64,000 nt of DNA, from NCBI GenBank assembly GCA_021234155.1, contig JAJEKV010000047.1:4417637-4481636 (forward strand), read 5' to 3'. The stretch comes from Isoetes taiwanensis (lineage: Eukaryota > Streptophyta > Lycopodiopsida > Isoetales > Isoetaceae). The notes under the pieces are model-generated. The model was given only the letters and a program-made list of their open reading frames with translations, did no database searches and was not told where the DNA came from. Below, piece after piece: positions 59,136-64,000 of this stretch (positions are counted from its first letter, which is position 1; the number at the start of each line of letters is the position of its first letter). The position numbers and the translations under genes are program-made.

Positions 59136-61086
59136 AAATCAGCTGCAAGAGTGCTTTAGGGAGAAAGGGTTACTCCTTTATGAAAATTCCATATTTGGAT
59201 GGAGATATATCAACAACATAAAAAGCATGTTCTATAAACCCAAAGCCATTTTTGCACAATCAGGTGAGCTTAACTGCCCATGCAATAATCCCACATTGGC
59301 AAGGTTTGTAGATCATGACATCGGCCATATCAGAACCACATGCCTTGACATTGTGCACAATGAATCTCTAAGAAAATGCTTTGTCATGGGATTAAACCAC
59401 ATCCCGGACCAACCATTTACTATGCAGCATTTCAAAAGAGAAATGAAGACTACTATTGAGCAGTTCTTCAGTTTACACAGATTTTCATTTCATGAGAAGG
59501 AATCTGCACTGATTGAAAAATGCAAAATTGCAATATATAAGGAAGCCAAACGAGAGGCTGCTGATCTTGTCAAAACCAATTTTGACAATAAATGCAAATT
59601 TCTGATAAATGATCCTGATGTGTTGAAGAATGTGAAATGGCTCATTGAACATTTCTATATTTCGGGTATAGACAAGGCAGCGAACAATGCATCCTTTATA
59701 TGCCCAGTACACATCAGGAAGGAGGCATATAAAAGACTAAACAGTCATGATTTTGAAAAGATTGAGGCCATGCCAGCAGATATCAACAAAAAAATTGAGG
59801 AGGATATTAGGGCATTGATTGAAGAAAATAACTTTGCATATACTGAACTACCATACCTTTTAGGCATTTATAAGGCACACAAAAGGGAATATAGATGGAT
59901 AACGAACGCACACAACACCATTTTTTCTGGAATTGCTACACTAGTTGCAGCTGGTCTGAACGCCATATTGGAGCTATGGCCAAGAATATGCCACGAGAAG
60001 TGTGCCATGTTCAACTTCTTTAGCCAACACAAAATCAAGGCTGCTTGGGTAATTAATTCAATATATGACCTGATCTGTAATCTACCAAGATAGATAGATG
60101 AGGTCTTTGTATGTGACATTACTAAATGCTTTGAGAATATACCACTAAATGGAGGGCAAGGTATTCGTAATATCATACAAGAGATCTGCAATATGGTATG
60201 GAAAAGCCAAATAAATCTAAACAGCAAGAACAAAATGTGGTACAGTGTCACTGGCAATGACAGGGTTGAGGTCAAATGGAAAAACATTGATCCCAAAGGA
60301 AAAAAGTGGAAGCTAATGAGTCAAGAGCTGTTTGTTAAAATTAACATATGGCTATTAAACAGTTGCTACCTAAATATGGGAGAAGGAATCTGGAGACAGT
60401 GCAAAGGCATACCAATGGGTTTCCCATGCAGCCCTGCATGGTGCAACCTCTATCTTGCAATGTTTGAATTAAGATTCATACTAAAGCTAGCTAGAAATGG
60501 TAAAATGATTGAAGCAGCATCCTTTGGAGACACTTATAGATACATGGATGATTTAATTGGCATAAACAGCTATTGCATGAGACAATATCTAGGACTGAAT
60601 GGTGAAAATGCACGGGATGATATGATATATGATCTGGACGTACTCAAGATCAAGGATGAAACCGAGTACTGGATATTGGATCAGAATACAGCAATAGGTA
60701 AGAAAGTCAACTTCCTTAGTATAACAATTGAAGTAGTTAATCGCTTTCAAGGGAGATACTGTACGTATAGATATGACAAGAGAGACAGTCTACCATTTGA
60801 AGCCACCAAATTTATACATGCAAGTGGCTGTAGACCTTACATAATGGCATGCAATGTGATCATGTCACAGGTCATGCCATATATGTACGTACACAATAAC
60901 CCCTTTTTGGCAGCTGAAGATCTAAGAAATTTGGTCAAAGTATTTATCAGCAAGGGTTTCAATGAGAAGGACGTATGGAAATCATTAAACAAAGTCTGCA
61001 AAAGCGCGAACTTTCCTGGTCTGCAGTATGATTTGGGTACATTGAGGAGCGAGCTTAAAAAATACAGGTATTTCTATTATCTATAA
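59136..61086 (+). pseudogene. YMDD reverse transcriptase (one in-frame stop)
   Basis: The frame is open from about 59,117 to TAA at 61,086, apart from one TAG at 60,091-60,093. A long N-terminal region carries CNNPTLARFVDHDIGHIRTT and KEAKREAADLVKTNFDNKC. RT motifs follow: LPYLLGIYKAHKREYRWITN (fingers, about 59,848-59,907), VFVCDITKCFENIPL (motif A, Asp at 60,115-60,117), CKGIPMGFPCSPAWCNLYLA (motif B), YRYMDDLIG (motif C, YMDD at 60,541-60,552), VNFLSITIEV (motif D/E) and YRYDKRDSLPFEATKFIH (thumb side). The PMG..CSP and YDKRD blocks fit RTs of Penelope-like or uncharacterised eukaryotic families, not LINE or Ty1/Ty3. Only about 40 residues follow the thumb and no GIY-YIG is visible. The TAG falls just before motif A. 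Confidence 0.8.
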
Positions 61087-61146
61087 TATGTTTTTCAGTA
61101 TCAACACTTGCTCTGATTTCCAGACTTAGAACATATAGGTGGTGCG

Positions 61147-61175
61147 GAGGGTCCCTATGTATATAGGGATCCCTC
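61147..61175. other. Hairpin downstream of the RT
   Basis: GAGGGTCCCTAT and ATAGGGATCCCTC pair (one bulged base) around a GTAT loop, 61 bp after the RT stop. A second small stem, CCTCC-CGGTA-GGAGG, lies at 61,214-61,228. Both sit in the unique stretch between the RT gene and the right repeat, and could mark the RNA 3' region or act in termination. Function is inference. Confidence 0.6.
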
Positions 61176-61251
61176 TGCATCCCTATATACTTAGGATAAG
61201 GCACCCTCCTCACCTCCCGGTAGGAGGTAGGTTAAAAAATACATATATATA

Positions 61252-64000
61252 TATACATATATACATATATATCCAAAAGGTTGGCTTAGTTCATGAAGTA
61301 ATTTCCTATTATGATGCACATACTTTCTTTAATCTAATACAAGCATACGACATTTTCTAACACAGGAATACTTGACATACTATGTATGACATATGGTAGA
61401 TTCCTAGGGGATATAAGACAAGCCTCAATTAAAGACAGGCACCCCTGGTATGGAGTGCAAGGTTTTATCTGAAATATGGAACCAAGATGTCTTTAACATT
61501 ACCTATATAAGTGAATAATCACGGTATAATATTTCTTAATTCCAAGGATATCTAACTTGGTCCCTTAGGTACATTTGGCACTATCTAGTGGATATCTGGT
61601 GGGGGTAATATAGTTACAAGAGCCACGTAGCCTTCATGAATACTAGCTGGTGGCTTGTGGATGAGTAAGTCATCTTTCGGTTCAATTAACTAATAGATTG
61701 CCTTTCTTTGGTTGATATCATAGCTCATTTATCGTTAAGATAAAAACATGTTGAATACACTAAGGGCTATAAAACTTAAGCATAGGACTTGACCTACATA
61801 CTCGTGATAAATGATAAAACCACATTATATTTAATGTCACCTAACACCCGTTGATAGGGATACGGGTATATCTTACGGTTTTGGCAGAACAAATTGACCC
61901 CAATACGTGGGAATAGGATTTTACTTGATATGCTTAGCATAAAATTTTAGGGTTAAATGATCTAACATAGGCGGAGGCATACAGCGGCATAGACTGATTC
62001 CTAAGCAAAGGTTTTAGGGATCGAAATGATAGCAGAACTCATTACGGTACTGAATGATGGTGGTCGGTCTGCATATGCACGCGAATTGATTCATCCTCTG
62101 TTCATATCCTGTGGGAACTGGCAAAGCTTGATCAGGTACGCAACCTAAATCAGTAAAAATGGAGATTCGGTATAATTTTTGGGCACGCAGATTTGAAATG
62201 ACTGGAGGGACGAAACATTATATTTTGAATATTAGGGTTCATGGCTTTATAATAAGAATCCTCCTAAGTATATCAGCGCCTGCGCTCTGTTTGGACGCAA
62301 TGCCAAGACCTGAAGGCTCAAGTAATGTCAATCCAACAAAGGCGGATATCATTGCTCTGCTTAGAGAGAAAGGAATTGATTGCAAAAATGATGGGGTCAC
62401 TATTAAAAAATCGGTGTTAGAGGAGATGGCCAAGAATGCTGGAATTGATATATTTGCCAAGAAATCTAATCCAGGCAAACGCCCTGGATCGAGCATTGAA
62501 GCATGTCTAGCGGCGGTTGCACATCGAGCTGAAAAAGTTGCAAACATGGAAGCTGGAAACAGCATCAACCTTTCTGGGAATGGAGACGATTTTCTTGAAG
62601 ATGAGGCGATGCCACTGAATCAGGTTTTGGTTTCAATCCATGAAAGATGAAGTAGTTAATAGGTTTTAATGTTTAATAGATTAGTTTTACACCATTTAGA
62701 ACAGCAAAAAAATGGGGGGTCTGAGATTGAGAGTTAACAAGAATTGAACACATGCCACTGCATAAATCTGTACTATGATCTACAGCAACATGAGCTTCAA
62801 AGGAGGTCACGAATTTTAGCTGCAACAGGAAAGTAATCTTCTGTCTATACTGAGTATAATATGTGAGCAGTTAATTTGATTGATTATGGACGTATCAGCA
62901 AATATGGTAACACTGTGGCAAATACAGGAAGTGCTTATAACCTTTTAATTGATGCAAGAATTTTGTAACTATTAGATCTATTTGCACAGTCAAATGATAC
63001 TTATGTTTTCTGCAGACCTATCATTTTGTTTAGGTTTGAAGGGCGTTAAGCCAGAGTAGACCCTATAGCTTACCTGCTAATCCCTTCCAGCTTTACCCAT
63101 ATTTTGGCTAATGTTTGGTTGTTTGGATTGCAGGTAACCAGGTTCTACTCTACCTACTCTAATGTTTTTGGAAGCATGAAGCATTCAAAGGAATGCATAA
63201 TCAGCAAAGAGAAATGGTTCAAATATGTCATTTGTAGAAAGAAGGATGCTAGATGTGAAGATCAAAAGGTTTTGTCTAAGATATACAGGTTTTATCTTTT
63301 CCCTGATTTTAAATGTAGCAAGTGCGAAGTTGAACAAAGGGCAATGGAGATTGAACAGGAATTTCTATCTAAAGTAGCAGAGGATATCTGAAAAAGGGCT
63401 TTAACATTTCTTCAAAGTCTTATAGGTTATATATCTAGGATTTTAAGTCTGATACATTCTGAATGATCGGGCATATATACGGAATGCTGGTTACCTTACT
63501 TTATTTGAAAATGCAAAAAAATGGAAAAAGAATTTTGAAAAACATATTTGAACTATGTTTTCATGATTGATGTCACTGTCCAGAAATTTAAAGTTATGCA
63601 TTGACAGTTAGGTGTTCGAAATGCATGGAAAATCTTAATACAAACATGGAAGCAAAGAACTAGAACCATTATCTGATAAAATGTAAAGAATCGAAGTTAC
63701 TTTACAAGAACTATATATAAAAAATCATACATTTACTAATCAGTGGGAACATATTGAAAGAGTTATCTAAGTTCAAACACAGGTTTCAGAGAACAGTAAT
63801 ACTTGATAAATACATTTGGGAATAATGAAATAATATACTAATATTTCTGTTGAAAGTTCAAACCTTTAGTGGGATTTCCATTGGGCACAACATGATTGTC
63901 TTGAAGACTTTGTTTGGTTATGAACGAATTTAGTTTGTTGACCTTTTAAATGCTATTTGTATAGTGTCTTCCAAGATTCATCTCCTTTCTTAATGAGGAG
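61252..64000 (+). repeat. Right long direct repeat (runs off the window)
   Basis: Second copy of 54,081-56,819, cut by the window end. Differs from the left by scattered small changes, mostly at CAG/CTG/CCAG strings (TTTCTGCAGACC against TTTCTGAGACC; GTAACCAGG against GTAAACTGTG). It carries the readable version of the two-exon gene. Confidence 0.95.
62300..63391 (+). CDS. Two-exon SAP-like / Cys-rich gene inside the long repeat
   Basis: Exon 1 is 62,300-62,623 (ATG context GACGCAATGCC; donor CAG|GTTTTG), exon 2 is 63,134-63,391 (acceptor GGATTGCAG; stop TGA). Both borders are phase 0 and give a 193-residue protein. Residues about 10-45 (NPTKADIIALLREKGIDCK and KKSVLEEMAKNAGID) resemble a SAP-type helix-extension-helix DNA-binding fold, only weakly. 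Exon 2 has Cys pairs VICRKKDARC and FKCSKCEVEQ that could bind zinc, and ends in an acidic helix. If the element is transcribed through the repeat, this would be its first ORF, upstream of the large ORF and RT. An unspliced reading would end at 62,650 (62,159-62,650 is open). Confidence 0.6.

Larger units (their letters stand above)
54081..61251 (+). mobile_element. Reverse-transcriptase element, one 7.17-kb unit with long direct repeat
   Basis: A unit containing, in order, a repeated segment of at least 2.7 kb with a two-exon gene, a large ORF of unknown function, a YMDD reverse transcriptase, a hairpin, and then the next copy of the repeated segment. All genes are on the plus strand. The RT has no integrase, RNase H, aspartic protease or APE endonuclease beside it, so this is neither a gypsy/copia nor a LINE element. 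A Penelope-like element with pseudo-LTRs (which arise from partial tandem copies) fits best. An uncharacterised RT lineage is the alternative. Confidence 0.6.

Overview
The window looks like nuclear DNA from a land plant with a large, transposon-rich genome. The evidence is a plant-type PPR gene fragment, an ABCB transporter fragment, GT-AG introns, initiator-Met-tRNA priming sites, AAACCCTAA motifs in LTR leaders, Helitron ends, and a Ty3/gypsy integrase tail. I see no intact ordinary host gene. A non-seed plant such as a fern is a reasonable guess, because the reverse transcriptase and transposase types at 23.9-26.8 kb and 54-64 kb are not the usual seed-plant ones. That guess is inference only.

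Layout. 1-9.9 kb: exons of a Ulp1-like (C48) cysteine protease gene. It is split between its catalytic His and Cys by an insertion of about 6.4 kb, an APE-endonuclease LINE with tandem 5' monomers and an (ATTCT)15 tail. 10.8-22.78 kb: a Ty3/gypsy-derived LTR retrotransposon of about 12 kb with 1.55 and 1.63 kb LTRs, a perfect 5-bp target duplication, PBS and PPT. Its interior holds almost no pol, only an integrase tail. 22.8-26.8 kb: a minisatellite, then a decayed minus-strand gene resembling an uncharacterised RNase-H-fold transposase. 27.0-32.56 kb: a satellite array with a basic period near 390 bp, whose units carry tRNA-like A and B boxes. 32.56-38.4 kb: two Helitron-type 3' ends, then a broken multi-exon minus-strand gene of unknown family. 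38.4-40.1 kb: (TA)n, an AGATTC repeat with 10-11 bp spacing, and a second (TA)n. 40,120-46,542: a proposed complete Helitron of 6.4 kb sitting inside a (TA)n tract and carrying PPR and ABC-transporter gene fragments. 46.6-54 kb: mostly non-coding DNA with several short direct and inverted repeats.

54-64 kb is the most interesting part. A direct repeat of at least 2.7 kb (left 54,081-56,819; right 61,252 to the window end) brackets a unit of about 7.2 kb. Each repeat copy carries a two-exon gene (SAP-like N-terminus, Cys-rich C-terminus), readable in the right copy. Between the repeats lie a large ORF of unknown function and a YMDD reverse transcriptase that is neither LINE-like nor Ty1/Ty3-like and has no recognisable endonuclease. 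This fits a Penelope-like (possibly endonuclease-deficient) or related retroelement with pseudo-LTRs, or a tandem array of one.

Caution: differences between the two copies of both long repeats fall mostly at CAG/CTG/CCGG-like sites. That pattern suggests modified-base sequencing errors, so some frameshifts reported here may not be real.
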